From Pelecanus crispus (Eukaryota > Chordata > Aves > Pelecaniformes > Pelecanidae), in NCBI RefSeq assembly GCF_030463565.1, contig NC_134653.1, positions 28,147,150 through 28,211,149 of the forward strand: DNA of 64,000 bases, in the 5' to 3' direction. The translations under genes and the position numbers were made by a program. The notes below the pieces were generated by a model, which was given only the letters and a program-made list of their open reading frames with translations, searched no databases and had not been told where the DNA came from. Below, one piece after another: positions 31,101 through 44,800 of this stretch. The number at the start of each line of letters is the position of its first letter. The first letter of the stretch is position 1.

Positions 31101-33679
31101 CAGATGTGCGGTGGCCGCACGCCCCTGCACAGCCCCTTCATTCATCCTGTGCTCCCCCTGTCACCAGGGCCAGTGATGTCTCCCCCCGGCCGGCGAGGCC
31201 GGCCAGCCCCCCACAGCCTGGCACCCCCGGGGTCACTGCCAGCACAGGGCCCCTATGTGTGTCCAGCCCGCACCCCCAAGCCCCTGGAATTCTCCCCGGG
31301 GCTGAGCACCCCAGACACACCATGCTGAGCTCAGCTACTAATTACCCTCCCAGGAAAATGTATTTTAAGCTGGTAAGAGCTGACAGCAGAAGGCTGCCCA
31401 GCAATGCCCCTGCCACAGCATCCAAGCATCAATGCTGACAGCTTCCCCCCTTACACGGGGTGCAGGGGGACACATGGCTGTGAGTGGGGGTGGTGGTGAG
31501 CCCCGAGAGCAGCGGCTGTGCTCCGGGCACTCCGAGCTGCTTCCTGCAGCCGCAGCATCTCCCCTGTCCCCAAGCAGCGAGAGGGCAGGAGGGAAGGGCA
31601 AATCGTATCTGCATGGGGTCTTGCAGCATCAGCAGAGCCCCCCCAAGCGCTCACAACACCAATCAGCTGCTATAGAGACGCTTGCCCCCCCCCCCCAAGA
31701 CCGGCAGCAAAGGAAGGGCTGCATCCCCATTGCCCTCAGCTGAACCAGCATCTCCCAGCCCAGAGATGAAGCTCTGGGAGCTGCACTGGTTCAGGTCCAG
31801 CAGCAACGGAGGCGGCTGCGGTGGCAGCTGCCCTCTGCGGGCACAGGAAAGGGAGAGCAGAGCCCTCCACGGCACCCACGGTGACAATGACTCTGCACGC
31901 TGGACGGCTTTCAGCAATGAACACATCCTGCGGCCACGAGCAGGGCACGGGGACAGCTCAGCAATGCTGCGGGGACTTGTTCCGCAGCACTCACAGCAAA
32001 CACTGTGAGCTCAGCAGCTTGTAAAAAAAATAATGAATGCTTCTAGGACCTGAGCTCCCAGCCCGGAGCATGGGCAGGCATCACCGGGGCCAGGTCTGGA
32101 TTGTGGAAAAAGGAGATGCTGCTCTTTCCCTGTGCCTGAAAACAGCCCCTCTCACGGCAGGCTGGGATCAGAGGGTCAATTCAATTTTAACTCTTACACT
32201 ACTTCCCCCAGGTAAAGCAGATTTGATCCTGCATGACTCCAGAAAATCTGATAGCAGCACTTGTACTGCAGGCCATCCACAGAGCTGTCACCAGACGGGG
32301 TTGAGGACACAGGGGCTCCGTGGTCCCGCACTTGCTGCCCGGACGCTCCAGGAGAGAGGCGGGGGCAGGTGCCAGCAGCACAGCTTTCCCCACTCCAGAA
32401 GGACCCATCCTCTAGCCAGCACGCTAACCATGCCAATGTCTGGAGCATCCAGCCGTGTTGCTGTCAGTACATGCTACAGGGCAAGTGATTTCCACAGCAG
32501 AGCTCGGCCCAGGGGAGGGGACAGCAGCGATGCCGAGCACTCCTTGCTGGGACAGAAGAGATGTGGCTCCGACTCGGAGTTGGTGTTGCTCCTTCCTGTA
32601 TCCCACCAGCCTGCCAGCTCCAGCTGCAAGCCTGCGTTACTAAACCAGCACAACTATTTAAAGAGGCTTATTTACCCAGCAAGGCCTTTTGGGGGAATAT
32701 TGCCTGCTATCAGCCAGCTTTTCTTCAATAATTTAGAGTTACAGGCTCTTTCAAGAGAGGCAGCATCACCTCCCAGCTCACTGCAGGCCAAGGGGGCTGG
32801 GGGGCAGAGCTGCCTCTCCCACTGCACACCCCAGCGGGTTTCATTTCCCCTCAGCTCCAAAGGGAATTGCAATCGCCCGTGACATGAAGCAGCTGGGGGT
32901 TGGTTTGAGCAGAAACGCCATCTGCTGTACATCTACCCGCAAGACAGACAGGGCCCAGCACCGGACAGAAACCCCCTCACACACCCCAAAATACAGCTCT
33001 CAGCCAAGGCTTCTCCTGCCAGCCCACCCAAGGCCACCCCAGGGCCCTCCCTCCAGCCCCCGTAACACACAGAGGGTGTAAAACACAACTGAGGGAAGGG
33101 TGCAGTACCAAAAACTTTCCTTTAGAAATTTGATGCAGTTTGGAGCTCGAATTTTGGAATAGCTGAATAGGTCAGGACAGCTGGACCTCTCGTCAGGCTT
33201 TTCCACCAGCCCCCCCAGTGCCTGCCCGGTGCGCGGAGGCAGCACGGCTCAGTGCTAACGCTGTCCCCCCCCGACTCCACGTCAAGTCTCCGACTGACTT
33301 GGTTCATTCCCCAGAGCCCTGCTGCCCCACATGCGGAGCTGGGGGTCCAGAACACCCCTCCCATCCAACACAACCACCTGCACCTCCTGCCCAGAGGCTT
33401 GGCATCTTCCCACAGGTTTGGAGAGGGCAGCAGGAGTAGGCTGCACTTCACCTTCTTGGGTATACAGCCAAGCCTTTCTTAAAATTACAGTAATATAGGT
33501 AAATTCCACTGGAATTTGTGCACAAAGGGACTTCGCCAGCCTCCCTGCTTGAAGTTAAATGCGTCTATTGATCTTTTTGCAAGATCACAGCTCAGAAGTG
33601 TGATTTAGTAAGACCTTCCTTTGCAACGCTGAGGAACCACATCGATGCAGAAATCAGGAGACATTGCAACAGGCCATTT
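28166..33679. other. CA15-DGCR2 intergenic region: no gene seen
   Basis: 5.5 kb upstream of CA15 and beyond the DGCR2 poly(A) site. It is mostly GC-rich with short meaningless open frames. AT-richer pockets at about 30630-30670, 30950-31030, 31335-31390 and 32640-32750 could be regulatory but carry no motif I can defend. No exon, RNA gene or transposon recognised. Confidence 0.5.
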
Positions 33680-33695
33680 CTCTTACAGAACACAA

Positions 33696-33701
33696 TTTAT
33701 T
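33696..33701 (-). terminator. DGCR2: Distal DGCR2 poly(A) signal
   Basis: TTTATT on the plus strand, so AATAAA on the minus strand (CCAAATAAATTG context). It is the last good hexamer before sequence becomes GC-rich intergenic DNA. Confidence 0.6.
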
Positions 33702-36278
33702 TGGCATTTGGATGAAATGTTTCTCACAGCATCTTGAGAAAAAAAGAAAGATTAGTGTCAACCCCTAAGAAAGAAGTTAAAACAAAAAAAAAAAAAACAG
33801 TGTCACAGGGACTGAATTATTGTAGTATCAAATTTAAATTCTACATGGTATTTCACAGAATATCAAAATCTTTTATACACTGCCACAGTTAAGTCCAGTC
33901 ACAAACCAACTACACAGGAGAAGCCTGCAAATGCAGCGTTGGCTAAAATTATTTTCCAGGAGAAGGTAAAAAGTAGTGTCTCATTCTCTCTCACAGCCTC
34001 CCAGGCATCCGCCAGCCCGACACTCAGGGTACGGCGCAGCACAGCCACACACGCAGCCTGCAAGCGCAGCATCTCTGCTGGCATGAGCTCCAACCCACTC
34101 AACGTTCAAGGTGCACAATACTGGAAAATTAAAGCTATGTCGTACCGTAGCAGGCAGGTAATGCAGGCTGTTGTTAGGGGAAGCAGATCTTTACTGCTGA
34201 AAGCATCTATTCCAAAGAAATGTGTATTTCATTTGGAACTGGGGAACATCAGAAGCAAAATGTATGAACTTTGATTTGCCTCCTCTACACTAATCTGCTC
34301 TAATTTTAGGGTCCAGCTCCCAACTTGCAAGGGAAATTTAAAAGACATTTCTGTATATTGCATGTTCCTTAGCTAGGGAGAAAATAGATGTTTCAGCAAC
34401 TGAAAAAAAAAAAAAGAAAAACAAAACCAACACGTGTGTTATGGATTGCGTGAGGCAACATTAAAACTTCAGTGCTTTGCAACTGAAAATCCACATCTGA
34501 AAGGTAAAAACATCTTTAAAAACAGCTTCAAATTTATTTAACATTACATGGGAAAAGAACAGTAATTACTGGTCTCAAAACCATTTTCTTCCCAAGTGAA
34601 ACTCAAGAGACTTGTGAACAGGCCATCACCCCATGACACCTGTGGAAGCAGAGCACCCGCCAACTGTAAAATTAAGCCTTCAGAAAAAATTTTCCACCTA
34701 CTTCATTCTTCTTCTAGATTAGTGTCCTGCCATGAATGGGTAAAGGAATAGTCTGAGGCTCAAAACTAGACAAGACTGAACATTATGCAGACAAGCTCTT
34801 TGAACATCTGAATGACAGTTTTGATCCTCTAGCATAGAATGAAACCCACCGTCCTTCTAACATTACAATACTCTACAACTCACCTAGTAAAAAAATTAAG
34901 AGGCTGCTGTGAGACTGTGTACGGGTATCACTGATAACACCGATCGAAGTGAGTTTCTAGGGCTGTTCTTGAAGGAACAGCAGAGATCTCAATATGGCAC
35001 CACAGTACATCGTAAGGATGGGGAATCTGAGGAGTGGTTTTGTCCGAGGCCACAACGGGAGGTGTGAGACCTGCGCAGAACACAGTGCTGCGACTTTATA
35101 ACTACCATGGTCAAGGACATCCCAAGAGAAATGCACTCTGCTCACACGCGCTGCTGGGAATGATGTGGTAACGCCATCTCCCCTGCTGGGTCTGAAGGGA
35201 CATTTGGGATGCACCAGTAGTTAAGAAAAACATCCAGAGAAGTGAAGGGGGGTGGGGGGGGGGAGAAAATCAATGCACAAAATAACTCCAAAGACCTCAT
35301 CAATCTAATGGCAACCAAAACAGAAAGGTCGTCCTCAGGCAAGCATCAACTCTCTGTAACTGGCGCTCAGGACAAAGTGCTTACCAGTCACCTTGCCAAG
35401 GGCAAGGAAGGTTTGCTGAAGAGTCAACTACTGTCAAGAAAACTTACTCTTCCCCAGTTGGTCCAGAAGTCTGAGTAGTTGTGACGTTTTCTGCTACAAA
35501 AGCTCTTACTCCAAGAGAAAGTACTCAATGTGAAACAGCTACATTTAAAAAGGGAAAAAAAATGACAATTTGACTGCCAAATCAGAAGCTCACCGAGAGG
35601 TAAACGAGCTGTACTTAGTGAGCTGCTCCATTCAAGGCAAAGTTTCCCTTGTTTACAGTTAAGATGAAGAAGGATAGGGGGAAAGAGAGAAAATAGCAGC
35701 CTCCATGCCAATATACAAGTGGGAAAGGCTCAGAAGCAATGGGGAAAATATCACACCAAGGCTTCTACAAAGAAGCCTCCATTTGGAATAGCTACAACCA
35801 GGAGCTACCATGAAGTTGCTAGTTGTAACAGAGCTTATTTTCAAATAAAGTTCAGCACAGAACCAAAAGTAAAATAAAAAAAAAAAAAAAAAAAAAAAAG
35901 GAATCGAACAGATTCCTGCAGTGTTAGGAAAAGTGTGAGGTAAGGTATCTGTTCACCTCAGCCACAAAACACAGCTTCAGAGACTAAACCAAGCCAAAAG
36001 GCCTTTTGTTATTGCGCTAGGATACTACAAAGAACAAATATTCCATCTGGCTTCAAAAGAAATTGGAAGTTTTCTATTTTGCACTGCTAACAAAATATTT
36101 TTCAGGAACAGATTGTAGTACCATAGACTTTGCATCCTACTTAAGTGTACACTATCACAGCCTGTCCTACAACAGAGTGTAGCCAGCTTGAGAGAAGTAT
36201 TAACCCTAAGAGCCTAGTTTATATCCCAGTGCTTAGCTTCACCTAGCTGGACGCAGCGCAAAGATTACCATCTACAGT

Positions 36279-36335
36279 ATGTATAGATATATATATATAT
36301 ATACCTCACCACCCAGAAACACACACACACACGCA
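36279..36335 (+). repeat. (TA)n and (CA)n microsatellite
   Basis: ATATATATATAT run followed after ~20 bases by ACACACACAC, within the DGCR2 3' UTR. Confidence 0.85.
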
Positions 36336-38574
36336 TTCATACCTATAAAACTAAAGAAAAATCAGTACATACAATGTATAAAACGTATGAATGTGCTCAA
36401 AAATGCACAAAACCCGCTTTATTGTCATACTTCAGAAATGCTCAATAACGCATGGTTCTGACTACTGCTATCCACCCACTTCATAAGACCAGGACTTGAA
36501 CTTAGAGAAGGAGACGGTAAGAGATCCCACAGGGTGGAGAACTGCTCCTCTCGTTTCATACCACTGCTGTTAGAGCCAGCCAAACCAAAGAGCAGCACGC
36601 GGGTGGTGGTACGGCTCCAGGCGGAGAAGCTCCCTAACAGTGCTTCCTCCCACTCGTGTGCCAGCAGTGCACCCCAGAACTGTGATTCATGCTCTCCGAT
36701 GGATTCAAGATTGTTAGCAAGTGTCTGAATATCAAGACACCAAATATGATCTCAGAAACAGAACTCACAGTTTTCTGTGCAAAAGGAGTTGAATTGTCAA
36801 GACCAATCCCCATGTACAGTATAAGCCTATAGGCAGGACACAGAATAGAAAGTAGCAGCATATTCAATGGGGAAAGAGTCAGCTGCACTGGGAAACCACA
36901 ACAGTGGGTTAGGATTTGTCATACAAGTATGATTTCTCACCATTACTAGAAAAATAGATCACATGCACACCCCCATGCAGTGCTTTCTTCCTGTCCCTCT
37001 AGGCTTGTACCCTTCATAAGGTAACAGGAGAACACTCACAAGGGGCATTCTTTATAAATTCCTTATAATTCATCTCATCTGCTGACTGCTACAGTAAGTC
37101 AAGGAGAAGCAGAGGCAAGAGGAGGATGGGGGAAAAGGGTAAATTATTTGTACACCAAAATCCAAACTTAAATTTAAAATCACCTGTAAAGATTATTTCG
37201 CATTCATTATCAAAACCAACAGTGCTTGACTTTGGGTTTAGTGAGGGAGTGAATGCATCTTTTTGCCATCTATAAATTAACTTAAGAGTTCAATCTGAGG
37301 GGGAAATTTAAGATGACATATCAGACTGAAGCAAACTGCTTTACTGATTTAAGTACACTAACCTCATTACAACCCCTCGTGGGACCTGGATAAATGGTTT
37401 GGGGGGCATGGGGGAAATCCCTAGAATAGGGTTGGCAATTCATGAGACTCTGATAAGGAACAAGTGTCCAATTAGAATTAAACATCACATATAGTGCATG
37501 TTGATCAGCGTTTTTAAATGGTATTTGTAGAACTGTAAAGAAGTGAAATGGAGGGGAGGGAACACACTTACATGCTAAATATAGCATGCAATAAGAAAAG
37601 CAAGAACAATGATCTTTATCCAGGCCAGTCTTGTGCAACTGTTCACTGTAACGGAGTTAAACTACAAAGAAAAATACCTCAATCTTCCTTATGGGATTAT
37701 AACAAACAGGGGCTTTATACAGTGAAGTCAGACTGCATCAAAGTTAATTGCTTCCCGTCTCTTCCCTAAAGTACTACCTAACTCATATGAGGATTCTACC
37801 AAAGGGACACAAGCATTACATAGACCCAGTTTTCTTTACGGGCCAGAAGTTTACCCGACAATATGAGATTTTGCAGCTACCAAACAACAAATAATTGTAA
37901 TTGCAAATCCTAGTTTTCTTAGTACCCACTTGTCACATATTGCGTAGATCATTCATCCTCCAGTCCCTACAGTGTTCTGAAACGGCAAGGCAGATCAAAA
38001 CATGCAAATGTTTTATACTGTGTAACTCCTACTAGGTGGCAGGTGTTTTAGCTCCTCAGTGTTCCCGCTCTGTAAAACAGGCCCCCAGCCCTTTCCCCTG
38101 CAGTTCCATCTTCTCTGCCTTTTTCAAGCGTAGCACTGAAGCAAGAGAGAAAGCAATTGATTGAATGGTGACTGCCCCCACCCTCCTTTTCCATCGTCTG
38201 TTCCCTGGATCCAGTGGTATCCAGCCAAATCCAAGCAGCTTTTTTCTGATGTAGATTTTGTTTCCTCTCAAGTTAAGGAAAAAAAAAAACCTACCCATAC
38301 TTTTCACCTCCTTAGAAGTCAAAGGAATTCTCTGCACTCTTCTCCATAGCCATGGAAAAAAAGAGCAGTTATACAATCCATATTTACAGGACAAATCGAT
38401 TAGTGAATGAATAACAACAGCCAAGAAACGAGAGGCACAATCCTAATCTAGAACATAAAAGCAGTGTTCAAAAAACAAAGTGGAGATTCCTTCTGAAGTT
38501 CAAACCACCGATTTGTTTGTCTGTGCAAACAGTTGCTAAAACTATTTCTGACCAACAGCCGGCTTTCTACTCCT

Positions 38575-38816
38575 TTATACAATGGTATTGAGAGAACAGT
38601 GGCTGTGACGGCTGCCCGTAAGAGTTTCTGCCGGAGTGTTTTCATTTAGCGGTGTGTCAGGAGGGACAAGAAAGGTGCTGCTGTCAGCAGAGTCTTCCAG
38701 TTCCACTGGAGAAGGACCAACTGAGGGAGGAAGCGATCCCTCTGTAAGCTGGGGGGATACATCACAGTTTCCTAGTGATGGAGGACTGCTTTGCACAGTC
38801 TGAGAAAGAACTCCAT
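38575..38816 (-). CDS. DGCR2: DGCR2 exon 10: C terminus
   Basis: Eighty codons from acceptor TCCTTTGCAG to [18 protein letters not shown] and the terminal SLNTIV match the mammalian C-terminal motifs (SLNTVV); the part before them is diverged. The last three residues resemble a PDZ ligand. Confidence 0.93.
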
Positions 38817-41800
38817 CTGCAAAGGACAAAAAAATAAGCAGAATCAGAATGTGAAGTATATCATTTTACATTCCCAAATAGATTCACTGTCTGTATTTCT
38901 GGAAGCTCTGAGTTTTTCCTGGTTTTGCATTAATGCACAAAGAGATGACACTGCAAAAGAAGAAAATTATGTAGCAAAAATAAAACTTCGATATATAAAT
39001 AAGATACTTGCACTAATCAGGCTCACTTATCTTGTGAGATATGCTGCTATAAAATCCCGAATTGGAATGATTTCTACAGTATGTAAATATCACAGCTGCA
39101 AAACTGAAGAGGACTGGGTGAATCATTAGAAAGTGATATTTTTGGTCAATTTTTGGGGGGTGTGGGTGGGGGAAGCGGGGAGGAGAGAAGACACTGGATA
39201 TATGTTACTCGAAAATCTCTCGTACTTGACATTTGTTCTACTTTTTAACACCAGTCTCTATAGACCTATCTCCAAAAGACCAGAAAAAGTACCAGCACAG
39301 TGGAAACTCGATAACCAGGTAATCCATCCAAGGTAATGCTTGAAAATAGGTAAGGTCTAAGACTTAAAATGCTTGCAGCATGGATTTGACTTGTAATTCA
39401 GGTGATCCAAAGAATCTTTGAGAAAAACCAAGCTTAATGATACATTTTAACAAAAGACTTTTCCATCACAGAAATAGGAGATTTTATCAAGAAATATATT
39501 TTCCCATCACAATCACTAAAACACATGATTATACTTAAAAAAAAAAAATCTACCCTCTAGCCAAAATGAAAAAGAAGAAGAAGAGAAGTGAATGCCTGCA
39601 TACCTGGAGTGGAACAAAGGATGCTGTCTGGATTGACAGAAGCCTCATAAGGAGGAGGCGGGTCATCCGGATGTTGAATATCTGGATACTTGTAAGCGGT
39701 ATAGGGTGGAGGCGGATCATGGAAGTGAAATGCCCCACCTTCCCCATCATCTGAAAGGTGCAGTGGAGTAAGGCCAGTTCCAAAACCATCGGGACCATAA
39801 TCAAAACCAGGCATCCTGCGACCCAAGTTAAAATGATGCACTATTTCAAGAGAAGAAAAAGAAGTAAGTGGCCTTATCCCATGCTTTCTTCTTCAATGTA
39901 AGGCAGATTTCAACACCTTTTTCCATTTTTCACACCCAAGGAACTCATGTCTCCTGAAGACCTAAAAAAGTCTACATAACCTATACAAGTCAACTCCCTG
40001 CAGTTACACGATACCTAGGCCCACCTGCTCCCAGCCTGTTTGTCCTGCATCACATCTAAATTTGAACCTAACCTCTTCAAACAAAGGAGTTCGTTCACAC
40101 ATAGGAGATATTTCAGATTTGGACCACATACAAACAGAAAGTATTTTTCCATTATCGGCTAAAAAAGTTCAAGTTTGAAGAACCTACCAAGACACACACA
40201 CAGAGGCACAGTCAAGCAAGACCATGAGATTTCTCACCTTTAGGTACATCAATCTGTCAATAATAAGCACAAGGCACAAGATAAGTGCTGATATCAAAGT
40301 TTTTCTTTGAATGTGGAGTGGTTCAGAGAACCAAAACTTGTACAAATCATGACTGGTTCAGCCATCCAGCGCGGAGCTACACTTGGGTGTGGTACTGACT
40401 TAGAATCTCTAACCAGAATTCCACTGATGTTTTCCACAAATGTGTATTTCTTCTGCTCTCTTTATTCTGAAGCATATACACTACTTAGATAAAGACTCTT
40501 TACAGGTACAGACTACTTACAATTTGCTCCAATCAAAGACTCTATGCGCTCTCTCCGCCTCTGGCGTAGCCGGTGGACCATGAAAAGCAGCAGAGAGAGG
40601 ATGAGGAAGGAGGAAATGCAGCTAACGATCAGACGCATTCCACCAGCCATTGAGTCAAACAAACTGTTGCCATCTGTTACACAAAACATATAAAAGAAGC
40701 CTGTTACTTTTGTTCAAGACTCATTTTTCTTCATGTTCTTCTGTCAGTAATGGAGAGATAAATGCTGAGTGGAGATTCATTAGCCTGGTTTAACACTTCT
40801 CCATATTTCAAAAATGTAAGAAAATTACTAACATCAGACGATTTATCTATTTATTGCAAGAAGATCTAAACGTTTCTAAAAATGTCTTAATCAGCAAAAG
40901 GGACAAAATGTTGGTGGCTTCAGGTCTCTGAAAACGGGAAAAAGGAAAGGTTAATGACATTTTGCACATCCACTTATCCCCCTGGCATGGCTGATGACGA
41001 TATACTAAAGAGAACAGCAGGCCTGTAAGCAATGGGAAAGGCCTGAGAACTGGCATATCTACACACTACTTCTACATGATTTCTGACATCTTAACTTTTA
41101 CATTTCCGACAACAAAATCTCTAAACAGGGTCATTATCACCAAGATGCAGTCATCTAAATTCCATGTGTCATTGGTACACTGGTCAGTACCACTAAGTGA
41201 TAGGAGCTAAAAACACCTTAAAAAGGTGAATCAACGTGATGATCATCTTTCAGGAACTGAAGAGATTAAGGTAAACAGGAGTTAAATCTTCTCCTAGAAT
41301 AACATAGCAAGCAACTGGCAGAACATGAAACACACTGAGGAGCTTAGGACTTTGAGAGCTCTATACCATTGCTAACCAGATCCACACTTGGAAGGCTGTT
41401 GTGGGCACATTATCACTGTTCTACCAGTGCCAGACATGAGAGGTATTAATTTTTCACAATTCAACTAATCACACTTCGCTGTGCTTAAGTAGCATGTGCA
41501 CATACAGATACTCTACACAAAGAAAAATGACTGTGCTGTATTCTTTGCACCAATTTCCCATTAAAGAGCTCTGAATGAGAAATGCACCCAGGTTAGGTGT
41601 GGATAAGAAACAGATGAAGGGGCTGCACAACCTGATCACCTACTGCTACAGGACACAAGCACTACCAGGTACAAACCCTTCTCCCCAGCCACCGCACTTC
41701 CTAGAGCAACCAGCCAGATCCTGGCCACCTCTCCTCTCCCGCACCCACCACAGCTGCAAGAGCTCTCTCAATACTTTTCCTTTCACTAACAGCAGCTAAA

Positions 41801-44800
41801 GCTGTATCAAAGATTCCTTACAAAAGAAAGCTAAAAGCCTCACAAAAGTTGTAAGTACTGACTTGCTACAAATGCTAGTAACAGAAAAATCCACCTAATT
41901 TATACATCGTTAAAGTACGTGGCTAACAGGCTAGTATTTATTATGTATATTATATTATATATCTTGGCAACAAGAAATTCATTTAATAGTGCACTATGTG
42001 TAGAGCTCGAACATTACACAGCCTCTCAAATCTGGCTGTGCAGTACAAAAGCCTCTGTGCTGTCAAACCTTTTAGCAACCCTTACTGCCAGAGCTTAAAC
42101 CAATGCAGTCACACACCTACCAACCAATACACCCTCCTGAACACCACAGACCTGCCGTTGTTCATCCTCCATTTTACGGCAATGCTGACCTCATGAACAT
42201 CATAAATCAGTGCTAATAACTGCCTTAAATAAAGTGACTTAAGTAAAACATACACAGAGGCAAGCATGAAGCAATCTTGTAGGCAGAAAGCCTGACTTCC
42301 ACGTATTCTCTTTAGGCCAGCTACAACTGTACTTCTTGGGCCTTCTGGGGTGTCTTGGGCCTCTACCACACTGCTCCCAGCCTGTGAGAGCTCATAACAT
42401 TCAACCTGTTTGGCTGGATAAACTATTGTCAAGTGAAGTCCTAGATTTTAAAAAAAAAAAAAAAAAAAAAAAAGACAAAGACCCAGCTTGTACAGAACGA
42501 GATAAGTCATCACAGAGATTTCCAACGCACATAAATACAAATAGATTATTTCAGAAAGGCTATTTTACACTCAATATAGTAGTAATACCCTGTAACTGCA
42601 CCAGTTTAGTCATTAGAAAAGCTTCTGCACCATCAGCTCTTTCAAAGTATTTTATTTCTTTTATTATCTTTTCACAAGTAAGAGTTGCAGGTCTGTCTAA
42701 ACAAGAGCCACACAGAAAAATTATTTTCTGCCACATCCATGGAGCAGCAATAGACAGACTACCGTGGTTTCAGCATCAGATTTTCCTCTGCTATTTATCT
42801 TCAACTAAATGAGGAGAAGCATCTTTCAAGAGAGTGTAGCTGTGACTGCTCAGCTTACTCCTACCACTGAAAAATTCCCCTACTACCAAGTCCTTGAGTA
42901 ATATTCGTTATCCACTTGTAATCATTGCTCACCCACTCACACTGTGAGAGCTGATTACCTGCCAACCCAACAGCAGGATTTATCTCCCCCCAGTCTCTCC
43001 TTGGGTGATTAATTTACTTACTGTTGATTAGTAAACTGTTTTCTTTCCTTTGCAACAGAGCTTAGGGAAGAGATATGTGAGAATTGGACAAAGATAAATA
43101 CGTGCTGATTAAAGAAAGTAATTCATTAATTTTGTCATCTGGAATAGTCATTTATCAACACCCAGAAGGAAAACTGAAATGCTTCATTTAAAAATTTCAG
43201 TGTTTATCACTAGCTGAAGTAACTTCATTATGAAGGAAGTTTGACAGCTGCTTGATGATTCTTCTCTGAAAAACTAAGTTACTAAAAAAACCAGAACACT
43301 TCAGGCAAGAGTATAATGAAACAGTCTTATTTAGCATCAGTACAGAAAGAAGAGCTTAAGGATCGGAAAGGATGTGGTAAAATACACTCTTCAAATCAGC
43401 ATTCATGAAATAGTTAAGACCCACGGCAATAAGCAAGGATTAAAGAATAAGGCACGAGGTTATCCCAGGTCATCTTATCCGCCTGCTGGATGCTGCTTTG
43501 CTGACACTGTTCCTGAAGACAAAAAAAAGTGAAGACAAAAATCTTAACTCTGCTGATAAGAGTGGGAGAAGACTCCTGCTTTTTCCCCACTCTTTCACCA
43601 ACCAACCGGCAACACTAGGTACGAACATCTGTTAAGCTTAACCCTCAGAACGAATGTGAATGACAGTAAGGAGGAGCCAGTAGCCTTCAATGATTAACTT
43701 CTGTAGTTAAGACAAGTAGGAAAGACTGCTAATTTGGAAGCCAATAAGCACCCTTTTTTGTAACAGACTGAAATAGAAGCCTCTGATGGGAAGAGTTGAC
43801 CTTCCATGTTTTCCATAGGAGTTCAGAACAATAGTTTCTTAGTGCACGCACAGATAAGATTAGGTTCTTTTTTTAAAAAATACCAGAAATAACAGTATCA
43901 GAGAATGGTTGAGGATGGAAGGAACATCCTGAGATCATCTAGCCCAACCCCTGCTCAAGCAGCGTCAGCCAGAGCAGGTTGCCTAGGACAGAGTCCAATC
44001 AGGCATTGAATATCCCCACAGATGGAGACTCCACAAGCAATCTGCTCCAGTATTTGCCCACCCTCACAGTAAATTCCAGGAAAGATACATTTCTTTTTGC
44101 AAGTCTCTTTACAGAAAAATACCCCCCTCCAAAAAAAAATCTACATCCCCAAATGGTGACTGACAAACAGTTCAGAATCAACAGAAGACTTTACTGATCC
44201 GAAACAAGAAGCCACACTAAGATGACAAATCCAGTAAGCAAGGTTGCATGTCCCAATTATTATTGAAACTCTATTTATAAACTTTGCTTCCCACATGATC
44301 CCTGCAAACTTCCACACACATAAATGCTCATGTCCAGAAAAAGATGCTTAATTAGTGCTCAAGAGAAAAGTCTTGTCTTTTCATGACAACTAAACATGAC
44401 AAAGGAACCATGCAAGATGCCCTAAGAAAAATCTACAGTAGTATCAACCTCCATACAGAAAATAAGCTACTGCTTCCCCTATACAAGTAGCATCAAGGAT
44501 GACTAATTATTTCTAGCCACAGACTCAAGTGTTTAATTTCCTGTGATTTAAGATCTTTCCCCACCAGGGGGTTTGTACCCAGCAATGCTGAGGCACTGAA
44601 AGGATGCATCATTTCAAACAAAGTTATACCCAAAGATAACCAAGTTGAGCACTGAACTGATTTTTCTTGACAAACTGTAGCAGTCAACTCTTACCTGGGT
44701 CTAAACATGTAAATTTGCAGCACTCCTTAGGGTCCTTGCGATACTGCTGACACCCCTGGGGCCGTTCACACAAAGCAGCCACGCACATTTCAGGTTCACC

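Larger units (their letters stand above)
33680..38574 (-). other. DGCR2: DGCR2 3' untranslated region
   Basis: From the DGCR2 stop to the distal poly(A) signal, about 4.9 kb of AT-rich sequence without coding potential. Alternative AATAAA hexamers on the minus strand occur at 36418-36423 and 34533-34538, so shorter isoforms are likely. It includes a (TA)n/(CA)n stretch at about 36279-36335 and A/T homopolymers (33783-33797, 35877-35899). Confidence 0.7.

Noticed and set aside
30769-31176. 135-codon frame upstream of CA15 as a gene
   Set aside because: No family resemblance, no splice partners found and comparable frames occur on the other strand.
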